The position numbers and the translations under genes are program-made. Of a stretch of 33,405 nucleotides of DNA, positions 7,365-14,283 are shown piece after piece (within the stretch, counting starts at the first letter, position 1; the number at the start of each line of letters is the position of its first letter). The notes beneath the pieces are model-generated. The model did no database searches. It saw only the letters and a program-made list of their open reading frames with translations, and was not told where the DNA came from. This DNA is from Cytophagales bacterium (GTDB taxonomy: Bacteria > Bacteroidota > Bacteroidia > Cytophagales > UBA9547), in assembly GCA_004294265.1 (NCBI GenBank), contig REAG01000123.1, forward strand, positions 1-33,405, read 5' to 3'.

Positions 7365-8321
7365 TTGATTATTACCGATTCATATTCTCGTATTTTTAAA
7401 ACTTTGCGTGTTAGCCTTACCAATACTTGTAATTTGGCTTGTACGTATTGTGTAAACGAAAATGCTGATTATAAGCAAGTTAGTAAATTTGAAAATCAAA
7501 TTTTAAAAACGGAAAATCTATTAGAAATAATCATTAAATTACACAAAATCTTACAATTTAAAACTATTAGACTTACAGGTGGAGAACCTACTTTGTATAA
7601 AAATATTGTGCCTTTAATTCAACAATTATCAAGTCTAGACGTTAAAATCAAACTAACAACCAATGGATTTTTACTTAAAAATTTAATAGATAAATTAAAT
7701 ATAAATGAATTAGACTCTATTAATGTTTCGTTGGATGCCATGGATGAAGACATATTTTTTAGAATTAGCAAACGCAGAAGTTTATATAAAATCTTGGAAG
7801 GTATTGAAGCAGCAAAATCAAAAAATATTCATGTAAAATTAAATGCTGTTATTTTAAAAAACATAAATAGCTCACAGATTTTACCCTTATTAGAATATTC
7901 GTTTTCAAAAAATATATCTATTCGTTTTTTAGAATTAATGAAAATGGGACACATAAAAGATGGTAATTTTGATAATTTTTTTAGTCAAAAAGATATTTTA
8001 AAAGTAATAAAATCTAAATATGAATTTAAAAAAATACTTAGAGAAGATGCTGCAACTGCCAATTATTGGCAAACAAAATCAGGGAATACTTTTGGAATCA
8101 TCGCCAATGAGTCTGAACCATTTTGTGCTGACTGCAATCGTTTACGCTTAGACAGTTCCGGTAATATTTTTGGTTGTCTGAGTTCAAATACGCCTTTAGA
8201 TATTTCACAAATTTATGAAAATGACTATTTACTAGAAGAAAAACTTAATCTTGCGATGGCTCAAAAGCAAGTTTTAAAGTTTACAGGTAGTAATTTAAGT
8301 ATGCTTGAAATTGGTGGTTAA
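7365..8321 (+). CDS. moaA: GTP 3',8-cyclase MoaA
   Basis: A radical SAM enzyme that, together with MoaC, converts GTP to cyclic pyranopterin monophosphate, the first step of molybdenum cofactor synthesis. The N-terminal cluster is C22-x3-C26-x2-C29 (CNLACTYC). The GGEP motif follows near residue 70. The second, GTP-side [4Fe-4S] cluster is C254, C257 and C271 (C-x2-C-x13-C). The C-terminus ends in the Gly-Gly that is essential in this family. Length (318) is normal. There is no in-frame ATG after the upstream stop at 7344-7346 before the radical SAM motif, so the start must be the TTG at 7365 (or another rare codon). That codon is 2 bases past the RES stop, which suggests translational coupling. 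Confidence 0.93.
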   Translation: MIITDSYSRIFKTLRVSLTNTCNLACTYCVNENADYKQVSKFENQILKTENLLEIIIKLHKILQFKTIRLTGGEPTLYKNIVPLIQQLSSLDVKIKLTTNGFLLKNLIDKLNINELDSINVSLDAMDEDIFFRISKRRSLYKILEGIEAAKSKNIHVKLNAVILKNINSSQILPLLEYSFSKNISIRFLELMKMGHIKDGNFDNFFSQKDILKVIKSKYEFKKILREDAATANYWQTKSGNTFGIIANESEPFCADCNRLRLDSSGNIFGCLSSNTPLDISQIYENDYLLEEKLNLAMAQKQVLKFTGSNLSMLEIGG

Positions 8322-8333
8322 AAATTAAAATAG

Positions 8334-8567
8334 ATGAAATTAAAAACATTTGCTGTCATTAAAGATATTATTGGAGATGACATTATTATAGATAAAAATT
8401 TACATACAATAGGAGATTTAAAGTATTATTTAATAGAAAAATACCCCAAAATCATTTCTTTAATAGAAAGTTCTCGTTTTGCAGTGGAAATGCAAATTGT
8501 TAATTTAGATTTTAATATTTCAGAAATTTCAACAGTTTATATTATCCCTCCTAGTAGTGGTGGTTGA
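8334..8567 (+). CDS. moaD: Molybdopterin synthase sulfur-carrier subunit MoaD
   Basis: A 77-residue ubiquitin-fold protein ending in Pro-Pro-Ser-Ser-Gly-Gly. The terminal Gly-Gly is adenylated and thiocarboxylated so that MoaD can donate sulfur to cyclic pyranopterin in the MoaD-MoaE complex. It begins 12 bases after moaA and is the last gene of the rightward run, facing panB. MoaE, which completes the enzyme, is not in this window. The sequence is diverged in the middle, but size, context and C-terminus make the call firm. Confidence 0.85.
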   Translation: MKLKTFAVIKDIIGDDIIIDKNLHTIGDLKYYLIEKYPKIISLIESSRFAVEMQIVNLDFNISEISTVYIIPPSSGG

Positions 8568-8625
8568 GGTAATAAATTATTATTATTAAATTAAAAAAAT
8601 GATAAACTATTAGTAATAAATTTAT

Positions 8626-9447
8626 TTAATAACTCTCATTGTTATTAGGGAAATCTTCTAATTTAACGTCTTTCACATAGTTGCGAACTGCATTAGTAAT
8701 TATATCGTTTAAATTGGCATATTTCCTTAAAAATCGTGGTTTGAATTCGTTATTTATACCCAACATATCATGTGTAACTAGTACTTGTCCATCAACATCA
8801 GGACCTGCACCAATTCCAATAACAGGAATTCGTAAGTTAGAAGCAACTTTTTTAGCTAAACTTGCAGGGATTTTTTCTAAAACCAATCCAAAACAACCTA
8901 AATCTTGTAGCACTTGGGCATCTTCAAATAATTTTTTTGCTTCCTCTTCTTCTTTTGCTCGTACAGTATAAGTTCCAAATTTATAAATTGATTGAGGTGT
9001 AAGTCCCAAATGACCCATAACAGGCACACCAGCAGATAATATACGAATTATTGAGTCTTTAATTTCAGAGCCGCCCTCAACTTTAATAGCGTGAGCACCA
9101 GATTCTTTCATAATTCTAATTGCACTTCTGAGAGCTTCAGAAGAGTTGCCTTGATATGAACCAAATGGAATATCAACCACAACTAGGGCACGTTGAACTG
9201 CACGAACTACTGCCGAAGCATGTGAAATCATTTGATCTAAAGTAATTGGAAGCGTAGTTTCGTGTCCGTGAATTACATTTGATGCTGAATCTCCCACCAA
9301 AAGTATATCTATTCCTGAAGAATCTAAAATCTTGGCAATAGAATATTCGTAAGCAGTTAGCATAGTGATTTTTTCGCCACGACCTTTCATTTCTTGAATT
9401 TGATGTGTCGTAATTTTTTTTATTTCTAGTTCTGGAAATATAGACAT
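8626..9447 (-). CDS. panB: 3-methyl-2-oxobutanoate hydroxymethyltransferase PanB
   Basis: This enzyme transfers a hydroxymethyl group from 5,10-methylenetetrahydrofolate to 2-oxoisovalerate, giving ketopantoate for pantothenate and coenzyme A. The 273 residues form a TIM barrel of typical length. Visible signatures are [20 protein letters not shown] (D53), the metal-binding aspartate in [12 protein letters not shown] (D92), IKVEGG (K122, E124), GHLGLTPQS, the catalytic glutamate E191 in VLEKIP, and [21 protein letters not shown]. The gene is convergent with moaD across a 58-base gap that has no strong terminator. A GATATTTG box, 7 of 8 to the -7 consensus, lies at 9470-9477 upstream of its start. 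Confidence 0.95.
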   Translation of the reverse strand: MSIFPELEIKKITTHQIQEMKGRGEKITMLTAYEYSIAKILDSSGIDILLVGDSASNVIHGHETTLPITLDQMISHASAVVRAVQRALVVVDIPFGSYQGNSSEALRSAIRIMKESGAHAIKVEGGSEIKDSIIRILSAGVPVMGHLGLTPQSIYKFGTYTVRAKEEEEAKKLFEDAQVLQDLGCFGLVLEKIPASLAKKVASNLRIPVIGIGAGPDVDGQVLVTHDMLGINNEFKPRFLRKYANLNDIITNAVRNYVKDVKLEDFPNNNESY

Positions 9448-9776
9448 TTTAAATTTTTAGATATAATGGCAAATATCTAAAAAAAATAAAATCTATTTGA
9501 TAGATTTTAAAATAAAAATGAATATTTAGATTTTGTTTATTTTAATAAAGACTGATTTGAATGTTTTATTCCTAATTCAAAAAACAAAACTAAAAATTAT
9601 AAAATATACCTTTTAGTACAATAAACCTAATTCAAAAATAATATTATTTTTATAAATTGAATTTATCTTAACCAATTAGAAAAAGACTTAAATAACAATT
9701 TGTTAAGATTTAAAATTAAGTTTAAAAATCAAAATTCATAAATATATCCTATATTTGTGGCTTAATAAAGATTGCA
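9448..9776. other. Divergent panB/der intergenic region
   Basis: Contains the leaders of panB (left) and der (right). A 13-base direct repeat, CCTAATTCAAAAA, occurs near 9571 and again near 9629. A loose inverted repeat (TCTTAAC ... GTTAAGA) lies around 9667-9710. The der -7 box is listed separately. I see no reading frame worth calling and no RNA gene. Confidence 0.5.
9750..9757 (+). promoter_or_regulatory. der promoter -7 box
   Basis: TATATTTG, a perfect TAnnTTTG box, lies 19 bases before the der start codon. I found no good TTTG at the usual -33 spacing. In such A+T-rich sequence a single box can occur by chance, so the call rests mainly on its position. Confidence 0.5.
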
Positions 9777-11105
9777 ATGGTAAATGTAGTAGCAATTGTT
9801 GGACGCCCAAACGTAGGAAAGTCCACTTTTTTTAACCGATTAGTTGGAGAAAGAAGAGCCATCATGGACAATGAAAGTGGGGTAACGAGAGATAGACATT
9901 ATGGCGAAAGTGAATGGTTAGGACATGAATTTACAGTAATAGATACAGGCGGTTATGTGGTTGGAAGTGAAGATATTTTTGAATCAGAAATAAGAAAACA
10001 AGTAAAACTAGCGATGGAAGAAGCAACCGTGATTTTATTTATGGTTGACATTGTTGATGGTATTAATGATTTAGATAAAGAGTTTGCAAATCATGTACGT
10101 AGGACAAAAAAACCGACTTACATTATTGCAAATAAAGCCGATACACCCGATAAAACACACTATATTGCTGATTTTTATGGATTAGGAATAGGTGGAGATG
10201 AGATCTATGCAATCTCTTCTCAGACGGGCTCGGGTACTGGTGATTTGTTAGATCAAGTTATAACTCATTTCAAAGAAGAACTAGAACTAACAGAGGAGCA
10301 AATTAAAGCTCCTAAAATCCCAAGAATTGCCATAGTTGGCAGACCCAATGTAGGCAAATCTTCACTTCTAAATGTGCTTTTAGGTACTGAAAGAAGTATT
10401 GTAACCGATATTGCAGGTACAACCAGAGATGCCATCGACACAAGATACAAGGCATACGGTTTAGATATTATTTTGACAGATACAGCTGGAATTCGTAAGA
10501 AATCTGTCGAAAAGGATGATATAGAATTTTATTCAAGTATGCGGTCTATAAAAGCAATCGAAAAATCTGACATCTGTATTTGTATGTTGGATGCCGAGAG
10601 AGGACTTGAAAGCCAAGATATGAGCATTATCGGCTTGGCAGTAAAATACAAAAAAGCAACCATAATTGCAGTCAATAAATGGGATTTAATTGAAGATAAA
10701 GACTCAAAATCAACAAAAGAATGGGAGGACTTTATTAAAAAGAAACTCTCTCCAAACGATTTTTTGCCTGTTATTTTCACTTCTGTGATTAATAAACAAC
10801 GTATTCATAAGGTTTTAGAAAAAGCTGTTGAAATTTTTAATAACAAAACAAAGAAAATTCCTACATCGGTTTTGAATGACAAAATGCAAGAAGCAATAGC
10901 TCAATATCCACCACCAGCCGTCTCTGGAAGGTATGTTAAAATAAAATATATTACTCAATTACCAATCAGAAACCCTACATTTGCCTATTTTTGTTCAAAT
11001 CCAAGATATGTAAACGAACCTTATAAAAGATATTTAGAAAATAAAATGAGAGAATATTTTGGTTATGAAGGTATTAGTATTACATTAGTTTTTAGACAAA
11101 AATAA
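9777..11105 (+). CDS. der: Ribosome biogenesis GTPase Der (EngA)
   Basis: An essential GTPase acting late in 50S ribosomal subunit assembly. It has two tandem G domains. The first has GRPNVGKS at 9-16, DTGG near 60 and NKAD near 120. The second has GRPNVGKS near 189, DTAG near 236 and NKWD near 301. A C-terminal KH-like domain runs from about 355 to 442 (PTSVLNDKMQEAI ... PRYVNEPYKRYLENKMREYFGYEGISITLVFRQK). Length and motif order are typical. The gene appears monocistronic, since a new promoter precedes the next gene. Confidence 0.97.
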   Translation: MVNVVAIVGRPNVGKSTFFNRLVGERRAIMDNESGVTRDRHYGESEWLGHEFTVIDTGGYVVGSEDIFESEIRKQVKLAMEEATVILFMVDIVDGINDLDKEFANHVRRTKKPTYIIANKADTPDKTHYIADFYGLGIGGDEIYAISSQTGSGTGDLLDQVITHFKEELELTEEQIKAPKIPRIAIVGRPNVGKSSLLNVLLGTERSIVTDIAGTTRDAIDTRYKAYGLDIILTDTAGIRKKSVEKDDIEFYSSMRSIKAIEKSDICICMLDAERGLESQDMSIIGLAVKYKKATIIAVNKWDLIEDKDSKSTKEWEDFIKKKLSPNDFLPVIFTSVINKQRIHKVLEKAVEIFNNKTKKIPTSVLNDKMQEAIAQYPPPAVSGRYVKIKYITQLPIRNPTFAYFCSNPRYVNEPYKRYLENKMREYFGYEGISITLVFRQK

Positions 11106-11115
11106 AAAATATATT

Positions 11116-11145
11116 TTGTATATTTAAACTTATTCTATATATTTG
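11116..11145 (+). promoter_or_regulatory. Promoter of the alanine-rich lipoprotein gene
   Basis: TTG at 11116-11118 (within TTTTG), 19 bases, then a perfect TATATTTG at 11138-11145. This is a full match to the Bacteroidetes -33/-7 consensus. It lies right after the der stop and 29 bases before the lipoprotein start codon. Confidence 0.7.
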
Positions 11146-11174
11146 CGTATTGTTAAATTTTAAAAATAAATAAT

Positions 11175-11378
11175 ATGAAAAAAGTATTTGCGTTATCAAT
11201 CGTGGCTGGTGCATTAGCATTGGCGTCTTGTAAAAAAGCTGAAACTGCTTCTACTGAAGCTGCTGGAGATGTAGTTGCTACTGTAGATTCAGCTGCTAAT
11301 GCAGTTGTTGATTCTGCTGCTGCAGTTGTTGATTCTGCTGCTGCAGTTGTTGATTCTGCTGCTGCTATAGTAAAATAA
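11175..11378 (+). CDS. Small alanine-rich repeat lipoprotein
   Basis: A 67-residue predicted lipoprotein. Residues 1-18 form a signal sequence (MKKVFALSIVAGALALAS) followed by lipidation cysteine C19 in LASC. The mature part is low-complexity, with heptad-like copies of AVVDSAA (three nearly identical plus earlier variants TVDSAAN and VVDSAAA). It is likely a long amphipathic helix anchored to a membrane, somewhat like the small Lpp-type or entericidin-like lipoproteins, but I do not recognise a family. It has a strong promoter and its own terminator, so it is probably a highly expressed single gene. The opposite strand carries a long open frame here only because of the repeat; it is not a gene. 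Confidence 0.8.
   Translation: MKKVFALSIVAGALALASCKKAETASTEAAGDVVATVDSAANAVVDSAAAVVDSAAAVVDSAAAIVK
11301..11363 (+). repeat. Coding 21-bp tandem repeat (3 perfect units)
   Basis: Three identical 21-base units, GCAGTTGTTGATTCTGCTGCT, lie back to back at 11301, 11322 and 11343. A diverged unit precedes them (11280-11300). Each encodes the seven residues AVVDSAA. Identity at third codon positions points to recent expansion by slippage or recombination. Unit gain or loss would keep the frame. Confidence 0.9.
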
Positions 11379-11723
11379 TTTACTATATATTGCAAGAACA
11401 AAAAAGGCTATCTCTTAAAGATAGCCTTTTTTGTTAAATTTTATTTACTGTAAAACCTATTTAACTTTTTGTAAATAGCAAAACTAATTACCCATTCTGA
11501 AACTAAAACTTAAAATTCAAAAGTTATGAAAACATTCCGTTTTATATAATATTAATAAGTATATATTAAAATAAAAAATGAAATATTACTAATTATAATA
11601 TTTAATTTAAACGAAAAAATATTTCAAGAATAAATATTAGAATCAATTAATCATCAACATAATTTAAAATAACTTTAATTATTACTTTGAATTATGCTTT
11701 TAAGAAACTTAAATTTTAAAATT
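11379..11723. other. Intergenic region between lipoprotein gene and aldo/keto reductase
   Basis: Contains the terminator at 11401-11432. The remaining bases up to 11723 are about as A+T-rich as the rest of the spacers, without a credible reading frame, hairpin or repeat that I can see. Confidence 0.5.
11401..11432 (+). terminator. Rho-independent terminator of the lipoprotein gene
   Basis: The stem arms AAAAAGGCTATCT (11401-11413) and AGATAGCCTTTTT (11419-11431) are perfectly complementary over 13 bases around a 5-base loop and run into a T tract. It lies 22 bases after the stop codon. Confidence 0.92.
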
Positions 11724-12719
11724 TCAAGACAATATGATGTCAATTTCTTGAAGTAGCTCATTAGTAAATGCCGAATTGTCAAGACATTTAACTGAATCTT
11801 CCAATTGAGCAACCGAACTGGCTCCAATCAAAACACTAGTTACGGTTTTTTGTCTTAAAACCCAAGCCAATGCCATTTGTGCTAAGGTTTGTCCTCTCGA
11901 AACAGCAATAGAATTTAACTTTTCAATTTGAGAAATTACTTTGGGTGTAACTTGATCTTGCTGTAAAAAGCCATGCGACTTTCCAGCTCTAGAATCTTTT
12001 GGTATTCCTTTTAAATATTTATTTGTTAATAATCCTTGAGCTAATGGCGAAAATGGAATACATCCTATTTTATTTTTGTCCAAAACATCAAATAAACCAT
12101 TTTCAGGTGTACGTACAAACATAGAATATTTGGGTTGATGAATCACACAAGGTGTTCCTAATTTATTCAAAACTTCAATTGCTTTTAATGTTTCTTGAGG
12201 ATCATAATTTGAAATACCTACATATAATGCCTTACCCTGTCTTACAATTAAATCTAAAGCACCCATAGTTTCTTCAATAGGCGTGTTTGGGTCAAAGCGA
12301 TGCGAATAAAAAATATCAACATAATCTAGCTGCATTCGGCTTAAACTTTGGTCTAAACTAGAAATTAAATATTTTTTCGACCCCCAATCTCCATAAGGTC
12401 CATCCCACATAGTGTAACCAGCTTTTGTAGAAATGATTAATTCATCTCTAAAACCATTAAATTGTTTTTTAAGTACAATTCCAAAATTTATTTCTGCAGA
12501 TCCCGGAGGCGGTCCGTAATTATTTGCTAAATCGAAATGAGTAATTCCCATATCAAAGGCTCTTGTAAGTGTTTTTTTATACACGTGTGCATCATCTACA
12601 TCTCCGAAATTATGCCATAATCCAAGTGAAACCGCTGGCAAAAGTAAGCCACTGTTTCCACAACGATTATATTTCATTTTATCATACCTTGAAACCAAAG
12701 GTTTATATTCTATTGCCAT
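11724..12719 (-). CDS. gpr: Aldo/keto reductase, YghZ type (L-glyceraldehyde 3-phosphate reductase)
   Basis: A 331-residue NADPH-dependent oxidoreductase with an (alpha/beta)8 barrel. The catalytic tetrad is visible as D63 and Y68 (HFDLANNYGPPPGSAE), K99 (ISTKAGY) and H140 (FYSHRF). The NNYGPPPGSAE motif and close agreement along the whole chain with E. coli YghZ as I recall it (SLGLWHNFG, DIFYSHR, GKALYVGIS, PLAQGLLT, VTSVLIGAS) identify the subfamily. That enzyme reduces L-glyceraldehyde 3-phosphate and methylglyoxal. This copy lacks the C-terminal tail of about 15 residues. It may share a transcript with osmC and fabG upstream, but the 80-base gap leaves this open. Confidence 0.88.
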   Translation of the reverse strand: MAIEYKPLVSRYDKMKYNRCGNSGLLLPAVSLGLWHNFGDVDDAHVYKKTLTRAFDMGITHFDLANNYGPPPGSAEINFGIVLKKQFNGFRDELIISTKAGYTMWDGPYGDWGSKKYLISSLDQSLSRMQLDYVDIFYSHRFDPNTPIEETMGALDLIVRQGKALYVGISNYDPQETLKAIEVLNKLGTPCVIHQPKYSMFVRTPENGLFDVLDKNKIGCIPFSPLAQGLLTNKYLKGIPKDSRAGKSHGFLQQDQVTPKVISQIEKLNSIAVSRGQTLAQMALAWVLRQKTVTSVLIGASSVAQLEDSVKCLDNSAFTNELLQEIDIILS

Positions 12720-12799
12720 TTTTAATAATTTTTATTTTAAAATTAGTTATATTTATTATTTTAGAAAAATATTTAAAATTGAATATGATTGAAAAGTAA

Positions 12800-13210
12800 T
12801 TAATTAAAATTAAAATCTATAATCTGCTTAATTTCAGGATCTAAACTTAATGATACTGGGCAAGTTAGTGCCGTATTTTTTAATTTAATTTGTTGATTTT
12901 CGTTAAGGTAAATATCATTAAAATTAAATGAAATATGTATTTCTGAAATTGCTCGAGGTGGTTCAGTTGTCATTACTTTTTTAATTTCCATTCCTACGCC
13001 TTTCAAATCAAGATTTTCTCGCTCCCCTACTATAGCCATAGTTGTAAGCATACAAGCTCCCAAAGCAGTTGCTACTAAATCAGTTGGAGAAAAAGCTTCA
13101 CCTTTCCCGTGATTATCTGTTGGAGCATCAGTTAATATTTCAGAATTTGATTTTAAATGAATGCATTTAGTGCGTAAATCACCCAAATAAATTGATTTTG
13201 AAGTTGCCAT
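12800..13210 (-). CDS. OsmC family protein (peroxide reductase-like)
   Basis: A 136-residue OsmC/Ohr-fold protein. The two redox cysteines of the family are present: C53 in ALGACMLTTM on the long helix and C117 in LTCPVSLSL. The motif GEAFSPTDLVATALGAC is typical of the broad OsmC/YhfA group. Members reduce organic hydroperoxides with thiol donors in the cytoplasm; this group's exact substrate is uncertain. The ATG at 13208-13210 lies only 4 bases from a heptamer repeat array, so the array forms the leader and ribosome-binding region. Confidence 0.88.
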   Translation of the reverse strand: MATSKSIYLGDLRTKCIHLKSNSEILTDAPTDNHGKGEAFSPTDLVATALGACMLTTMAIVGERENLDLKGVGMEIKKVMTTEPPRAISEIHISFNFNDIYLNENQQIKLKNTALTCPVSLSLDPEIKQIIDFNFN

Positions 13211-13214
13211 TTGT

Positions 13215-13256
13215 TTAGTTGTTAGTTGTTAGTTGTAAATTGTTAGTTGTAAATTG
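13215..13256. repeat. Heptanucleotide tandem array in the osmC leader
   Basis: Six 7-base units, read on the + strand: TTAGTTG three times, then TAAATTG, TTAGTTG, TAAATTG. The array ends 4 bases before the osmC start codon (minus-strand gene), so changes in copy number would alter its 5' untranslated region by 7 bases each. Confidence 0.85.
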
Positions 13257-13315
13257 ATAGTCATAATACATTATTTTTTAAAATAAAATTTATAATAAAA
13301 AATTAATTCTAAATT

Positions 13316-13385
13316 GATAACTCATAATTCATAATTCATAATTCATAATTCATAATTCATAACTCATAATTCATAACTCATAATT
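13316..13385. repeat. Heptanucleotide tandem array abutting the fabG stop
   Basis: Ten 7-base units: one GATAACT, then nine of CATAATT or CATAACT. The last unit runs into the fabG stop codon (TTA at 13384-13386 on the + strand). Two unit variants are mixed, as in the other two arrays of this window. Confidence 0.88.
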
Positions 13386-14130
13386 AAGTTAACAATCCGC
13401 CATCAACTTGCAAAACTTGACCAGTAATATAACTACTCATATCAGAAGCCAAAAACACACAAGCATCAGCAACTTCTTGCGGTTGACCACCACGCTTTAA
13501 AGGTATTCCAGCTCTCCAACTTTCAACCACTTTTTGATCTAAAACTGCTGTCATTTCGGTTTCGATAAAACCAGGTGCTACTGCATTACATCGTATATTT
13601 CGTGAGCCTAATTCAAGAGCTACAGATTTTGTAAATCCAATAATTCCTGCTTTTGATGCAGCATAATTTGCTTGACCTGCATTGCCTTTCAAACCAACAA
13701 CTGAAGTTATGTTTATTACACTACCATATTTTTGTTTCATCATAATTTTGGTTGCAGATTTGGTAAGGTTAAATACAGATTTCATATTCACTCTTTGAAC
13801 TTCATCCCAATTTTCTTCTGTCATTCTCATCAGCAAACCATCTCTGGTTATGCCTGCATTATTTACAACAATATCTATTTTTCCAAACTCAGCTTGAGTG
13901 ATGTTTGCCAGTTCTTCAGCAGAAATATAATCTGAAGCATCAGATTTGTATCCTTTTATTTTAGTGCCATATTGAGCCAATTCTTTTTCGAGTGCCTCCC
14001 CTTTTTCTACACTTGATAGATAAGTAAAAGCGACCGATGCACCATGTTTGGCAAAACTTTCAGCAATAGCTCTACCAATTCCTTTGGATGCACCTGTTAC
14101 TAATGCAACCTTTCCTCCTAATAATTTCAT
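13384..14130 (-). CDS. fabG: 3-oxoacyl-[acyl-carrier-protein] reductase FabG
   Basis: A 248-residue short-chain dehydrogenase that reduces 3-oxoacyl-ACP with NADPH in fatty acid synthesis. It shows TGASKGIG (12-19) for cofactor binding, NNAG at 90-93, and the active-site S143, Y156 and K160 (NYAASK) with N115. The C-terminal segment NAVAPGFIETEMT and the ending YITGQVLQVDGGLLT are typical of FabG rather than of a general dehydrogenase. There is no acyl-carrier gene beside it, which weakens the context but not the sequence match. A CATATTTG box (7 of 8) lies at 14204-14211, 73 bases before the start. Confidence 0.92.
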   Translation of the reverse strand: MKLLGGKVALVTGASKGIGRAIAESFAKHGASVAFTYLSSVEKGEALEKELAQYGTKIKGYKSDASDYISAEELANITQAEFGKIDIVVNNAGITRDGLLMRMTEENWDEVQRVNMKSVFNLTKSATKIMMKQKYGSVINITSVVGLKGNAGQANYAASKAGIIGFTKSVALELGSRNIRCNAVAPGFIETEMTAVLDQKVVESWRAGIPLKRGGQPQEVADACVFLASDMSSYITGQVLQVDGGLLT

Positions 14131-14230
14131 ATTTTTAATTATACTATAAATTTAATAAAAATGTATTTAAAATCTTAAAAATGTATTTTAATATTTAATT
14201 ATGCAAATATGCTATTTCATTTTATATTAA

Positions 14231-14269
14231 AATAAAAAAGGGTAGCAAATTTGCTACCCTTTTTTATTT
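14231..14269 (-). terminator. Terminator of the PUL (CBM9-like gene)
   Basis: A perfect 20-base palindrome, GGGTAGCAAATTTGCTACCC (14240-14259), is flanked by A and T tracts on both sides. It lies 15 bases beyond the stop of the CBM9-like gene. The flanking tracts are nearly symmetrical, so it could also work for + transcription. Confidence 0.9.
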
Positions 14270-14283
14270 TAATTTAAAATTAT

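Noticed and set aside
11153-11401. Open frame on the minus strand rich in AAESTTA repeats
   Set aside because: It is the antisense reading of the 21-base coding repeat of the lipoprotein gene, runs through its terminator, and lacks a plausible start context.
13215-13385. CRISPR-like repeat array
   Set aside because: The 7-base units are contiguous without spacers and there are no cas genes, so these are simple tandem repeats.
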